Source: Myxococcales bacterium
Lineage (GTDB): Bacteria > Myxococcota_A > Polyangia > Polyangiales > Polyangiaceae
Assembly (NCBI GenBank): GCA_023248785.1
Contig: JAHFDX010000159.1
Location: 1 to 7,889 of the forward strand
Direction of reading: 5' to 3'
DNA: 7,889 nucleotides
Made by a program: the position numbers and the translations under genes. Shown here in pieces: positions 1 to 5,251 of the stretch; position 1 is the first letter of the stretch, and each line of letters starts with the position of its first letter. The notes beneath the pieces were generated by a model. That model saw only the letters and a program-made list of their open reading frames with translations. It had not been told where the DNA came from and made no database searches.

Positions 1-1
1 T

Positions 2-43
2 GGCCTGTCGAAGATTCATCGAGCAGAGGGCCTCTAAAAGACC
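2..43 (+). other. FolC-like reading upstream interrupted by an in-frame TAA (35-37)
   Basis: Read in the folC frame, this stretch gives GLSKIHRAEGL, a stop, then KTVWPGRL. FolC proteins usually have a Gly-Leu pair, four residues, then WPGRL or similar, and that spacing holds here if the stop stands for one residue. The frame therefore appears continuous across the TAA. This suggests a point nonsense mutation, a base-call error or, less likely, readthrough. Only 14 codons are visible upstream, so the match is suggestive. Confidence 0.5.
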
Positions 44-463
44 GTGTGGCCCGGACGCCTCAAGCAACTTCGTCACATAAATAGTTACGTATTGCTCGAC
101 GGTGCGCACAATCCGGACGGCGCGGAGGCGCTTGCGGTCTACTTGAGGGGCCTTCGGAGATCGCCCGATGAAGTCGCACTGGTCTTCGGGTCGCTCGCCG
201 TCAAGGACTGGCGCACCAGTCTTTCAACCCTCGCACCGCTTTCAGCCCACCGTTACTATGTCGAACCCCAAGGACGATCGGCCGTGCCAGCGACAGAACT
301 TGCGGCTCGGCAACGCGGCATTGTTTGCCATTCAATGAACGACGCGTTGCTTCGAGCATGCGATGCCGCACCGTTCGTGGTTGTGTGTGGCTCGCTGTAC
401 CTGGTTGGCGAAGCGCGGGCCGTCATCCTCGGACTCGAACGCGACCCGCCGGTTTCTCTCTAA
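44..463 (+). CDS. folC: FolC C-terminal part (dihydrofolate/folylpolyglutamate synthase)
   Basis: This is the C-terminal (Mur-ligase C) domain of the cytoplasmic FolC enzyme, which adds glutamate to dihydropteroate and tetrahydrofolate with ATP. Visible family motifs are WPGRL at the start, LLDGAHNPDGAEAL about 20 residues on, VFGSLAVKDW in the middle, and a closing VVCGSLYLVGEAR. The ATP-binding N-terminal domain lies upstream of the window or is lost. GTG at 44 is only the first possible start after an in-frame TAA at 35-37. It sits inside a conserved motif, so it is unlikely to be the true start. The gene ends 60 bp before yajQ on the same strand. Family assignment is confident. Whether the gene is intact is doubtful: a protein starting at 44 would have no P-loop domain and should be inactive. 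Confidence 0.85.
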   Translation: MWPGRLKQLRHINSYVLLDGAHNPDGAEALAVYLRGLRRSPDEVALVFGSLAVKDWRTSLSTLAPLSAHRYYVEPQGRSAVPATELAARQRGIVCHSMNDALLRACDAAPFVVVCGSLYLVGEARAVILGLERDPPVSL

Positions 464-523
464 CACGCTAGCCGCGCTCTTCTCCCCTGTGTACCCTCGC
501 CTGTCGTTGCAGGAGACTTCTCA

Positions 524-1009
524 ATGCCAAGCTTCGACATCGTTTCCAAGGTGCCGTCGAACGAGGTGGACAACGCCCTCAATCAGGCAAGCAAAGAGAT
601 CGGACAACGCTTCGATTTCAAGGACACCGGCACTGAACTTGAAAGAAACAACGACGGCATCACCATTCGCTCCTCAAGCGAGGAACGCGCAAAAGCTGCG
701 CTCACTGTGTTTCAGGAAAAATGTGTAAAGCGCAAGGTTTCGCTCAAGTATCTTGACGTTCAGAAACCCGAGCCCACTGGCAAGGGCGGATGCCGAATCC
801 TCATCAAGGTGAAGGAAGGCATCGAAACCGAGAAGGCCAAAGAGCTCGTACGCGTTATCAAAGATTCGAAACTGAAGGTGCAAGCTTCGATCATGCAGGC
901 TGAAGTTCGCGTCTCGGGCAAAAACAAAGACGATTTGCAGGCCACCATTGCGCTCGTGCGAGGCAAAGACCTCGACATCGAGCTTCAGTTCATCAACTTC
1001 CGCGATTGA
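524..1009 (+). CDS. yajQ: YajQ family nucleotide-binding protein
   Basis: This is a full-length YajQ/DUF520 protein of 161 residues, the usual size. It opens with the family signature MPSFDIVSKV and continues with NEVDNALNQASKEI, a FDFK segment near residues 30-33, KGGCRILIKVKEGI around 87-100, VQASIMQAEVRVSGKNKDDLQ around 119-139, and the closing LQFINFRD. The fold is two ferredoxin-like domains. Members bind nucleotides or RNA, and some bind cyclic di-GMP, notably in Xanthomonas and Pseudomonas. The ligand here cannot be read from sequence. The ATG at 524 has a good AGGAG ribosome site at 511-515. It stops 6 bp before glmM, so the two are probably co-transcribed and translationally close. 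Confidence 0.95.
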   Translation: MPSFDIVSKVPSNEVDNALNQASKEIGQRFDFKDTGTELERNNDGITIRSSSEERAKAALTVFQEKCVKRKVSLKYLDVQKPEPTGKGGCRILIKVKEGIETEKAKELVRVIKDSKLKVQASIMQAEVRVSGKNKDDLQATIALVRGKDLDIELQFINFRD

Positions 1010-1015
1010 GGATGT

Positions 1016-2458
1016 ATGGAAACTACGAAGACCTCGAAAAAAAAGAGCAGCTCCGTTTCAAAGCCATCCACGAACGGTGCAAAAGTTCCGACTCCCGCTC
1101 GGCATCTATTCGGCACCGATGGCATTCGTGGAACGGCCAATGAGCATCCGATGTTACCCGAGCTGTGCCTTCAATTAGGGCGCGCCATTACCCACGTCGC
1201 CGGCCGCGGGAAGAAACACACGCCTCGCATTCTCATCGGAAAAGACACACGCCTTTCCGGCTACATGATCGAACAAGCCATTGCCGCGGGCATTTGCTCT
1301 ATGGGCGGTCGCGTGATTTTGTGCGGTCCAGTTCCCACTCCCGCAGTCGCGCACCTCACGGTCAGCATGCGTGCGGACGCCGGCATTGTGATCAGTGCGA
1401 GTCACAATCCTTATCAAGATAACGGCATCAAGATCTTCGGCTCAGACGGCTTCAAACTTCCCGACGAGGTCGAGGCAGAGCTCGAACACCTCATGCGCGC
1501 CGAATGGATGCTTGGCACGCGCGCCACGGGCCCTAGCATCGGTCGCGCCGAACGCATCGAAGATGCAAAGGGTCGCTACGTGACGTTCCTCAAGCAGACG
1601 TTTCCGCGCGATCTCACGCTCGACAACGTTCGCCTGGTGATCGACGCAGCGCACGGTGCTGCCTACAAAGTCGCGCCCCTCGTTTTCTGCGAGCTCGGCG
1701 CACAGATCCACTGTTTGGGTGTGAAGCCGAACGGCGTGAACATCAACCGCGACGCCGGCGCACTCCATCCCGACAATGTGCGCGCTGAAGTAGTGAAACG
1801 CGGCGCGGCACTTGGGATCGCGCTCGATGGCGATGCTGATCGCGTCATTCTGGTCGACGAAAAGGGTCAGGTCATTGACGGCGATGTTGTGATGGCCATG
1901 TGCGCACAACGCATGCTTGCCGACAACGAACTCAAAAAGAAGACCGTCGTCGCAACCGTGATGAGCAACCTGGGCCTCGAACGCGCACTCGCGAAAGACG
2001 GCTGCAAACTCGTTCGCACGGCAGTCGGCGACCGCTACGTCGTCGAAGCCATGCGCGCAAATGGCTACAACCTAGGCGGCGAGCAATCCGGCCACCTCAT
2101 CTTCCTCGACTACAGCTCCACCGGCGACGGCATCATCGGCGCCCTCCAAGTGCTCGCTCTCATGCTCCGCACGCAAAAGAGTGCCAGCGAACTCGCTCGC
2201 ACCGCCATGGATCGGGTACCGCAGGTGATGGAGAACATCGCGCTTCCATCGAAGCGTCCTGTCGATGATATGAAACATCTGCAGTTACAATCATCGAAGG
2301 TCGAAAAATCACTGGGCGTCGAGGGTCGCGTGCTTATCCGCTGGAGCGGCACCGAAGCCAAGCTTCGCATCATGCTGGAGGGGCCGAACGAGGCGAAGCT
2401 ACGAACATGGGCGAAGGAACTCGCCGAGGCGGCACGCAAGGACATTCCCGCGCACTGA
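1016..2458 (+). CDS. glmM: Phosphoglucosamine mutase GlmM
   Basis: GlmM converts glucosamine-6-phosphate to glucosamine-1-phosphate, the cytoplasmic step feeding UDP-GlcNAc for peptidoglycan and LPS. All four family loops are present: LFGTDGIRGT near 31-40; the phosphoserine loop SASHNP at 127-132, with Ser129 the expected phosphorylated residue; the metal loop DGDADR at 271-276; and the sugar loop GEQSGH at 355-360. The phosphate-binding RWSGTEAKLR is at 442-451. At 480 residues it is longer than the usual roughly 445, because about 28 Lys/Ser/Thr-rich residues precede the normal start. No other in-frame ATG, GTG or TTG lies between 1016 and the FGTDGIRG motif, so the extension appears real. 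A GAGGA overlaps the yajQ stop, only 3 bp from the ATG. The gene ends 5 bp from the convergent brnA, with no clear terminator hairpin. Confidence 0.96.
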   Translation: METTKTSKKKSSSVSKPSTNGAKVPTPARHLFGTDGIRGTANEHPMLPELCLQLGRAITHVAGRGKKHTPRILIGKDTRLSGYMIEQAIAAGICSMGGRVILCGPVPTPAVAHLTVSMRADAGIVISASHNPYQDNGIKIFGSDGFKLPDEVEAELEHLMRAEWMLGTRATGPSIGRAERIEDAKGRYVTFLKQTFPRDLTLDNVRLVIDAAHGAAYKVAPLVFCELGAQIHCLGVKPNGVNINRDAGALHPDNVRAEVVKRGAALGIALDGDADRVILVDEKGQVIDGDVVMAMCAQRMLADNELKKKTVVATVMSNLGLERALAKDGCKLVRTAVGDRYVVEAMRANGYNLGGEQSGHLIFLDYSSTGDGIIGALQVLALMLRTQKSASELARTAMDRVPQVMENIALPSKRPVDDMKHLQLQSSKVEKSLGVEGRVLIRWSGTEAKLRIMLEGPNEAKLRTWAKELAEAARKDIPAH

Positions 2459-2463
2459 CGAGA

Positions 2464-2763
2464 TTACGAGGCTTTGCGACTCCGTCGTTCGCGCGCAATG
2501 CGCTCTGCGAGATACACCTTCATCAACGATTGGTAGGGGACGTCTTTCTGGTTGGCGAGCGCCTTGAGTTCCTCGAGCATCGCAATGGGGAGTCGCAATG
2601 AAATCGACTCCGTTGTGGGCTTGAGTTTTGGGAAGCTCGGCTGCTGCGCCGTACCCCAGTCAAAAAAATCGGTGGCATCGTTTTTTGCCCAAAACCTGCG
2701 TTCTTCATCCTCGTTTGCAAACCGAGGAATTGGCCTCTTATCTTTCTTTTCTCGGGCGCTCAT
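2464..2763 (-). CDS. brnA: BrnA/CopG-type antitoxin (ribbon-helix-helix)
   Basis: This is a 99-residue antitoxin, second gene of a type II TA operon. The N-terminal half (PIPRF, EDEERRFW near 18-25, then TDFFDW) resembles the toxin-contacting part of CopG-antitoxin (BrnA-type) proteins. Residues 51-90 (TESISLRLP, then MLEELKALA and YQSLMKVYLAERI) form a ribbon-helix-helix DNA-binding domain. Such antitoxins neutralise BrnT and repress their own promoter as a complex. The ATG at 2763 lies inside the end of brnT (26-bp overlap) with AAGGAG about 10 bp upstream, so translational coupling is likely. The gene ends 5 bp from the glmM stop, tail to tail. The RHH family call is strong. The exact subfamily name is less certain. 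Confidence 0.87.
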   Translation of the reverse strand: MSAREKKDKRPIPRFANEDEERRFWAKNDATDFFDWGTAQQPSFPKLKPTTESISLRLPIAMLEELKALANQKDVPYQSLMKVYLAERIARERRSRKAS

Positions 2764-3052
2764 AATACTTCCGCTCCTTCCGACTCATGTCCCGCGCAGA
2801 GATGATTCGCACTCGATTGGCGCGCACCGTGAAAATGATCGCGAGCTGCCGCCCCGCGTTCGTGCAACCTAGGAGTGCAAAGCGAGCCTCGCCTTCTGAA
2901 TGCTTAAGGTCGCTCGCGATGAGAACAGGTCTGTTGAAAAACGGCTCCTCTGCTTCGGCCTTGGAAACCCTATGAAGCTTCCAGTTCTTGTCGATGTTTC
3001 CGGAATCCCATTCGAACTCCGTGCACTCATCGAGAAGATCGGAGAACCGCAT
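2738..3052 (-). CDS. brnT: BrnT family toxin
   Basis: This 104-residue protein has the BrnT signature order: EFEWDSGNIDKNWKLH near 12-27, HRVSKAEAEEPFFNRP, LKHSEGEARFALLG near 49-62, and the closing VRIISARDMSRKERKYYE near 81-98. BrnT toxins have a RelE-like fold and cleave RNA, halting translation. The toxin gene comes first, as usual for brnTA, and overlaps the antitoxin by 26 bp. The ATG at 3052 has an adjacent AGAGAAG, a poorly spaced ribosome site, so toxin translation may be kept weak. Conserved charged residues in the C-terminal block (Arg87, Asp88, Arg91, Lys92) fit the expected active region. No truncation is seen. Confidence 0.9.
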   Translation of the reverse strand: MRFSDLLDECTEFEWDSGNIDKNWKLHRVSKAEAEEPFFNRPVLIASDLKHSEGEARFALLGCTNAGRQLAIIFTVRANRVRIISARDMSRKERKYYERPRKER

Positions 3053-3061
3053 CTTCTCTGT

Positions 3062-3093
3062 GTATATAATAGTAATATACGCTTCGCAATCAA
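3062..3093 (-). promoter_or_regulatory. brnTA promoter with palindrome over the -10
   Basis: On the minus strand, TTGATT (3088-3093) and TATTAT (3066-3071) are 16 bp apart and match the sigma70 -35 and -10 in 4/6 and 5/6 positions. The inverted repeat GTATAT-N7-ATATAC (3062-3067 and 3075-3080) covers the -10. A ribbon-helix-helix antitoxin bound here would block RNA polymerase, which fits the known autorepression of brnTA operons. The promoter starts only about 20 bp after the lipoprotein stop codon. Its use as an operator is inference. Confidence 0.55.
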
Positions 3094-3112
3094 GTAGAGC
3101 AAATGTGCCCGA

Positions 3113-3607
3113 CTACGGGCAGCACCACCACCCGGAAAGCATCGACGACGCCTCAAGCCTTCGGCACTCCGTATCCTGCGGGCGGTCTGAGCCCGCGTCA
3201 CAGTGGCGAAGGGTTCCGTCCGACGGCAGTCCCGCCTCCGCGCAGTAGTTGTCATCGGCGGTACGCTGCCCGCACGGGTCTGGTTCTCGTGGTGGCCCGG
3301 CGTCTGGTCCGCCGCATGCTCCAACACCATGTTTCGCCGACTTGTGGCATGTCTGCCCCTCAGCGCAGTTGTCATTCGATGTGCAGCCCGGGATACATGC
3401 CTTGCCAACGCGGAAGATGGGTCCGGATCCCAAGGTCGTTGGATCGCAATAGGATCCTGCCTTGCACGTCACGGCTGAGGAGTCGCAGCAGACCTCGCCT
3501 TGCTGTTGAGGCCCCGGATCCGTGAACATCGCCTCGTAGTCGATTTGAAGCTGTGGTGCGCAACCGCAAAGCATAGACAGCAGGAGATAGGCGCGACGCG
3601 GGATCAT
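3113..3607 (-). CDS. Cys-rich predicted lipoprotein
   Basis: This is a 164-residue secreted protein of unknown function. The ATG at 3607 is preferred over an upstream ATG at 3688 because it has GGAG six bases upstream and gives a compact signal peptide: basic MIPRRAY, then LLLSML, then LCGC. Cys16 is the likely lipidated residue, though Cys at -2 makes this lipobox unusual. The mature part has about 15 more cysteines, including spaced patterns such as CKAGSYC and CIPGCTSNDNCAEGQTC, a Pro/Asp-rich stretch near 110-118, and a C-terminal WWCCP. The pattern suggests a disulfide-stabilised envelope protein of the kind common in Myxococcota. It lies between two TA modules with no functional partner visible. 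No specific family is recognised. Confidence 0.75.
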   Translation of the reverse strand: MIPRRAYLLLSMLCGCAPQLQIDYEAMFTDPGPQQQGEVCCDSSAVTCKAGSYCDPTTLGSGPIFRVGKACIPGCTSNDNCAEGQTCHKSAKHGVGACGGPDAGPPREPDPCGQRTADDNYCAEAGLPSDGTLRHCDAGSDRPQDTECRRLEASSMLSGWWCCP

Positions 3608-3683
3608 GGAACACTCCACCATGCCTGCGCCCGAGGCCGTTTTTGCACGAAAGAAAATACGCAAGCGTTTTGTGCCGCCGACT

Positions 3684-3807
3684 CTCACTTCGCCAACAGG
3701 ATGGGTACACGGTAGCGTTTCAGCCCACCATCCGATGCAAGCGGCGTGAGTCCTTCTTCAAGCGCCTGCGCGAGGAGCAATCGATCCAATGGATCTCGAG
3801 GGTGCAC
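3684..3807. repeat. Direct repeat, left copy (vapC 3' end)
   Basis: These 124 bases align without gaps to 4517-4640 with 11 mismatches by hand count (about 91% identity), in the same orientation. Similarity starts at the toxin stop codon and ends abruptly near 3807-3810, so only the last 40 or so codons are shared. The two copies bracket higBA. Confidence 0.85.
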
Positions 3808-3810
3808 AGG
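3685..3810 (-). pseudogene. C-terminal remnant of a VapC-like PIN toxin
   Basis: Reading back from a TGA at 3685-3687, the minus strand encodes about 40 residues (RDPLDRLLLAQALEEGL, then SDGGLKRYRVPILLAK) that match the last 40 residues of the intact VapC at 4518-4895, with 8 amino acid differences. Similarity ends near 3810 and the frame runs on into unrelated sequence at the higB promoter. No start codon or N-terminal PIN half, including the first catalytic Asp, is present. Nine of the 11 base differences from the intact copy change the amino acid, as expected for a decaying fragment. Confidence 0.8.
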
Positions 3811-3814
3811 CCTC

Positions 3815-3850
3815 TTGCGTCGTACAGTAAATACCAGTACATTCTGAGGA
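3815..3850 (+). promoter_or_regulatory. Possible higBA promoter/operator
   Basis: TTGCGT (3815-3820) and TACATT (3838-3843) are 17 bp apart and could be weak -35 and -10 elements. Two CAGTA motifs (3825-3829 and 3835-3839) repeat at exactly 10 bp, one helical turn, between and over these elements, and could be half-sites for the XRE antitoxin. GAGGA at 3846-3850 abuts the GTG start. If TACATT is the -10, the transcript would start at or just before the GTG. This is a weak call. Confidence 0.3.
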
Positions 3851-4135
3851 GTGAAGCGTTACGAAGTGGTGTTGGAGCGGCTGGCCGTGAAGCAATTTCG
3901 CAAGCTGCCCAACGAGATCCAAAAGGCGCTTCGCACCTGGACGCTCTTGATTGAGGAGGAGGGAATTTCGGCCATGCGAATCATTCCTGGCTATCATGAT
4001 GAACCGCTAAAGGGGCAACGTCAGGGTCAGAGATCCTCCCGATTGAGCCGGGGGTATCGGGTTTACTACAAGGAACAAGGACAGGCCGATATCGCGATCG
4101 TTTCCGTCGCGGAGATGAACAAACATGAGTACTAA
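3851..4135 (+). CDS. higB: HigB/RelE-fold toxin
   Basis: This 94-residue toxin belongs to the RelE/ParE superfamily, whose HigB and RelE members cut ribosome-bound mRNA. Visible features are the N-terminal strand and helix (RYEVVLERLAVKQFRKLP), the middle GYHDEPLKGQRQGQRSSRL near 47-65, GYRVYYKE near 68-75, and a C-terminal IAIVSVAEMNKHEY whose aromatic/His end is typical. An in-frame stop at 3845-3847 makes GTG at 3851 the first possible start. The only nearby alternative, GTG at 3866, is poorly placed for the ribosome site. The toxin precedes the antitoxin and overlaps it by 11 bp, the higBA arrangement. HigB is chosen over RelE because of gene order and the XRE partner. Confidence 0.85.
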   Translation: MKRYEVVLERLAVKQFRKLPNEIQKALRTWTLLIEEEGISAMRIIPGYHDEPLKGQRQGQRSSRLSRGYRVYYKEQGQADIAIVSVAEMNKHEY

Positions 4136-4424
4136 AGCGCGCGCTTTTTTCCAGAGAGAAATGGGACCGATGACCTTCGGCGCGTTTCTGACAGCGGTTC
4201 GGGCGAACATGAATCTCTCGCAGGCTGAGTTGGCGAGACGCGTGAAGGTGTCGCGATCGATGATCTGCGATATCGAAAAGGGCCGCGTGCTTGTCAGTCC
4301 CGCACTCGCCATGAAAATCGCGAAGGTCGGCTCGTTCCCCCAGGACTTGGCAATCAAATTTTGCCTACAGGACCAGCTTCAGCGAGCGAAGATCAAGATG
4401 ACGGTTGATGTGAAAGCGGCTTGA
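4125..4424 (+). CDS. higA: HigA-type antitoxin (XRE HTH)
   Basis: This 99-residue XRE-family protein has a helix-turn-helix at about 19-76, with the core LSQAELARRVKVSRSMICDI at 31-50 followed by EKGR. HigA antitoxins bind HigB and repress the shared promoter. The ATG at 4125 lies within the last codons of higB, with GGAG about 10 bp upstream, so the two genes are coupled. Internal Met13 (4161) and Met16 are possible alternative starts, since the HTH begins after them. The short C-terminal tail (KIKMTVDVKAA) may contact the toxin. No stable terminator hairpin is evident in the 93 bp before vapC. Confidence 0.85.
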   Translation: MSTKARAFFQREMGPMTFGAFLTAVRANMNLSQAELARRVKVSRSMICDIEKGRVLVSPALAMKIAKVGSFPQDLAIKFCLQDQLQRAKIKMTVDVKAA

Positions 4425-4516
4425 AGTGGCCGGAGATTTGATACGATTCGGGCTAAGAGCCGGTCCGGCAACCTGCCAAGGAGTTGTCCCTGAAGAGCGC
4501 GGTTGAGTCGAAGGCG

Positions 4517-4640
4517 CTCACTTCGCCAAGACGATGGGTACACGGTAGCGTTTCAACGCACCATCCGATGTGAGCAGCGTGAGTCCTTCTTCAAGCGCCT
4601 GCGCGATGAGCAATCGATCGAATGGATCTCGATGGTGCAT
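4517..4640. repeat. Direct repeat, right copy (inside vapC)
   Basis: This is the partner of 3684-3807, in the same orientation and 833 bp away. It covers the stop codon and last 40 codons of the intact vapC. Recombination between the two copies would remove higBA and leave one vapC 3' end. Confidence 0.85.
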
Positions 4641-4895
4641 GGGCAACACGCGGAGGCGTTCGCCGTGTTCGAACGTCACGGGTAATCGCGAAAACCCGGA
4701 CTGGTCGACTCCAACGGAAAATGGCTCTGGGAGTTTTAGTTTGCCCAGCGAAATTTTTATCGCGGCTTCGATCACCGAGACTGCACTCACGAACACTGAC
4801 CCCGCGTTGGTGATTGCCGCCATCGCCGCTTGGCTGAGCCGTGGATCGCGAGTTCTCCACCAAATCACGATCTGTGTGTCGAGCAGCAGATTCAC
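4518..4895 (-). CDS. vapC: VapC-type PIN-domain toxin
   Basis: This 125-residue PIN-domain ribonuclease is of the VapC type, whose members typically cut tRNA or rRNA with Mg2+. The acidic set is present: Asp6 in NLLLDTQIVIW, Glu43 in SAVSVIEAAIK, Asp93 in HRDPFDRLLIAQA, and Asp111 in LLTSDGAL. IKISLGKLKLP near 46-55 is typical of the VapC subgroup paired with Phd/YefM antitoxins. The start is GTG at 4895, overlapping the antitoxin stop as GTGA, with AGGA five bases upstream, so translation is coupled. The length is normal and the gene looks intact. Its 3' end has a degraded second copy at 3685-3810. Confidence 0.9.
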   Translation of the reverse strand: MNLLLDTQIVIWWRTRDPRLSQAAMAAITNAGSVFVSAVSVIEAAIKISLGKLKLPEPFSVGVDQSGFSRLPVTFEHGERLRVLPMHHRDPFDRLLIAQALEEGLTLLTSDGALKRYRVPIVLAK

Positions 4896-5176
4896 TTTTT
4901 CCTTTTACGTTTGCGCTTCAATGGAGGCGACACTGGGCCTTCGCCCTCCCAAAGCGCCATCTCCTCGTCGGGCATCGGCCCGTTGAAATCGTCAGCTATC
5001 CAGACTTTCCCTTCCCATCCACCGGGCTTGCGCCTGTCTTGGTGCGCAAGAGGACCCAGTCGTGCCAGAGGAACACCATCCTTGGCAAGGATGAATTCCT
5101 CACCTTTCGACGCGCGATCCACAAGCTTGGAAAGCTGCGTCTTTGCCTCATACAGGTTCTTTACAGCGGACCCCAT
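4892..5176 (-). CDS. vapB: Phd/YefM family antitoxin (VapB role)
   Basis: This is the antitoxin partner of the adjacent PIN toxin. The N-terminal Phd/YefM DNA-binding domain is clear: NLYEAKTQLSKLVDRASKGE at 7-26, then EFILAKDGVPLARLGPL at 27-43. The toxin-binding tail has KVWIADDFNGPMPDEEMALW at 57-76. The ATG at 5176 (94 residues) is preferred over TTG at 5221, which lies within the operator and close to the -10 element. The ATG lacks a clear ribosome site. The last residues, KRKRKRKK, form a basic tail beyond the usual family end. They are encoded by the A-rich stretch that also serves as the vapC ribosome site. The gene overlaps vapC by 4 bp. Confidence 0.88.
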   Translation of the reverse strand: MGSAVKNLYEAKTQLSKLVDRASKGEEFILAKDGVPLARLGPLAHQDRRKPGGWEGKVWIADDFNGPMPDEEMALWEGEGPVSPPLKRKRKRKK

Positions 5177-5203
5177 ACACGAAGCATACAGGGCCGCACT
5201 ATG

Positions 5204-5227
5204 TTGGTCAACATTGACCAAATTATA
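5204..5227 (-). promoter_or_regulatory. vapBC -10 element and palindromic operator
   Basis: On the minus strand a perfect TATAAT (plus-strand 5222-5227) is followed at once by TTGGTCAA-TG-TTGACCAA (5204-5221), a perfect inverted repeat with 8-bp arms and a 2-bp centre. It covers the predicted transcription start. This is the expected position for an autoregulatory Phd/YefM operator. The leader to the ATG at 5176 would be about 38 bases. No good -35 was found; TGCGTC at 5245-5250 is the poor candidate at 17-bp spacing. Confidence 0.7.
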
Positions 5228-5251
5228 GACAACTCCACGAAGGTGACGCAG

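Noticed and set aside
2869..3408. Minus-strand 179-codon frame across brnT and the lipoprotein
   Set aside because: It overlaps two supported genes in other frames and is Arg-rich with no motif, typical of a shadow frame.
3651..3672. ACGC-AA-GCGT palindrome upstream of the lipoprotein
   Set aside because: The 4-bp arms are too short to separate from chance, and no convincing promoter is linked to it.
3608..3688. Longer lipoprotein starting at 3688
   Set aside because: The longer form places 27 residues before a good signal peptide. The GGAG six bases before the ATG at 3607 decides for the shorter form.
4425..4517. Gap between higA and vapC checked for a terminator or the missing vapC N-terminal half
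   Set aside because: Only a small GCCGG-T-CCGGC palindrome is present, with no T-run, and the minus-strand translation does not resemble VapC.
4503..4685. Short + strand frames at 3643-3954 and 4503-4685 sharing GYTVAFQ and FFKRLR motifs
   Set aside because: Their similarity is just the complement of the duplicated vapC 3' end. They look conserved only because the DNA is repeated.
5177..5221. VapB start at TTG 5221
   Set aside because: It falls in the palindromic operator about 6 bp from the -10, so the transcript would start downstream of it.
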